64,000 nt of DNA from positions 1 to 64,000 of the forward strand of contig NZ_JBPAXY010000002.1 of assembly GCF_050897975.1 (NCBI RefSeq). Reading direction: 5' to 3'. Every line of letters begins with the position of its first letter. Position 1 is the first letter of the stretch. Positions 63,160 to 64,000 of the stretch are shown piece by piece. A program made the translations under genes and the position numbers. The stretch is from Pseudooceanicola sp050897975 (GTDB taxonomy: Bacteria > Pseudomonadota > Alphaproteobacteria > Rhodobacterales > Rhodobacteraceae). The notes under the pieces are model-generated. The model ran no database searches. It was not told where the DNA came from and worked only from the letters and a program-made list of their open reading frames with translations.

Positions 63160-63294
63160 GACCAATCCCCCGGCTGTCTGCCTAGGTGATGCCAAGCCAG
63201 ACCGCCCAGGGCAAGCGCCAAGGCGCCTTGCGGTGGACGCCCCCGGCGCCCCCGTTTACTCTTGTGCGGAACCACCCGAATCCAAGGCCCCCCG

Positions 63295-64000
63295 ATGCAA
63301 GACAGCGCCCCCGCCCCCAAGGGTCCCTATCAGGTCCTGGCCCGGAAATACCGGCCCGAGACCTTCGCCGATCTGGTCGGCCAGGACGCCATGGTGCGCA
63401 CGCTGAAGAACGCCTTCGAAGCGGACCGCATCGCCCAGGCCTTCATCATGACCGGCATCCGCGGCACCGGCAAAACCACCACCGCGCGGATCATCGCCAA
63501 GGGCATGAACTGCATCGGCCCCGACGGCCAGGGCGGGCCGACCACCGATCCCTGCGGCCAGTGCGAGCACTGCAAGGCGATCATGGAAGGCCGCCATGTG
63601 GACGTGATGGAGATGGACGCGGCGTCCAACACCTCCGTCAACGACATCCGCGAGATCATCGACAGCGTGAACTACCGGGCCGCCTCTGCCCGCTACAAGA
63701 TCTACATCATCGACGAGGTCCACATGCTCTCGACCAGCGCCTTCAACGCGCTGCTCAAGACGCTGGAGGAACCGCCGGCGCATGTGAAGTTCATCTTCGC
63801 CACCACCGAGATCCGCAAGGTGCCCGTCACCGTGCTGTCGCGCTGCCAGCGTTTCGACCTGCGCCGGATCGAGCCCGAGGTGATGATCGCCCTGATGCGC
63901 AAGATCGCGGGCGCCGAAGGGGCCGAGATCACCGACGAGGCCCTGGCCCTGATCACCCGTGCCGCCGAGGGCTCGGCCCGGGATGCCACCTCGCTGCTGG
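63295..64000 (+). CDS. dnaX: DNA polymerase III subunit gamma/tau (5' part)
   Basis: The first 235 codons, running off the end of the window. It shows YRPETFADLVGQ (about 19-30), Walker A GIRGTGKTTTAR (about 52-63), the four-Cys zinc module (CIGPDG to CGQCEHC, about 73-92), Walker B IIDEVHML (about 138-145) and sensor 1 region FIFATTE. It is the clamp-loader ATPase of the replisome. Any tau/gamma frameshift site lies beyond the window. Confidence 0.97.
   Translation, partial: MQDSAPAPKGPYQVLARKYRPETFADLVGQDAMVRTLKNAFEADRIAQAFIMTGIRGTGKTTTARIIAKGMNCIGPDGQGGPTTDPCGQCEHCKAIMEGRHVDVMEMDAASNTSVNDIREIIDSVNYRAASARYKIYIIDEVHMLSTSAFNALLKTLEEPPAHVKFIFATTEIRKVPVTVLSRCQRFDLRRIEPEVMIALMRKIAGAEGAEITDEALALITRAAEGSARDATSLL

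Overview
The window is a GC-rich chromosomal segment of a Rhodobacteraceae-type alphaproteobacterium. The evidence is the combination of ccoNOQP and ccoGHIS, an FnrL-type regulator beside hemN, a membrane-anchored cytochrome cy, a short SRP RNA and an rRNA leader of the kind found in that family. No genus can be named from the sequence alone. There is no phage, transposase, CRISPR array or plasmid gene. Nearly all of it is ordinary core genome with a few accessory pieces.

Layout. 1-613: promoter and leader of an rRNA operon read leftward out of the window (16S lies beyond base 1), with an unusual 11-bp-phased array of seven GANTC sites upstream. 614-5313: TetR regulator and a divergent coupled operon (flavin monooxygenase, BASS transporter, epimerase, SDR). 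5428-9816: tRNA-Pro(CGG), an EamA exporter, leuB, and a LysR gene divergent from an epimerase-like gene. 9905-15021: EEP-family and membrane proteins, HdeD-like protein, leuD and leuC. 15423-20822: rsfS-rlmH and gpmI-envC-ctpA. 20926-26746: quinone-reductase-like enzyme with LysR, VOC protein, glutaryl-CoA dehydrogenase with LysR, rppH. 26771-33374: hemC, hemE, yihY, hemF, a catalytically degenerate SDR, an RsmC-like methyltransferase, clpS. 33523-36176: HAD phosphatase and a D-Ala-D-Ala carboxypeptidase with a SPOR domain. 36441-49326: ccoGHIS, LysR with two tiny genes, ccoNOQP, universal stress protein, fnrL, hemN. 49436-55511: yejABEF. 55739-64000: cytochrome cy, pheA, SRPBCC protein, nudC, a cpdB-like phosphodiesterase, a PhzF-family protein, SRP RNA, a YpfJ-like zinc protease and the start of dnaX.

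How the genes fit together. The clearest theme is microaerobic life: the cbb3 oxidase, its assembly and copper-supply genes, a cytochrome cy electron donor, both the oxygen-dependent (HemF) and oxygen-independent (HemN) coproporphyrinogen oxidases, earlier heme enzymes (HemC, HemE), a universal stress protein and FnrL. FNR-type palindromes lie in front of ccoN, usp, ccoG and between fnrL and hemN, which suggests one regulon.

The observations most worth checking are the GANTC array upstream of the rRNA promoter, a membrane-segment insertion inside the first ATPase domain of YejF, an SDR lacking its catalytic Tyr and Lys, a leader ORF coupled to rsfS, a possibly leaderless FNR-driven hemN, and a perfect operator-like palindrome just after the predicted start site of the stress-protein gene.
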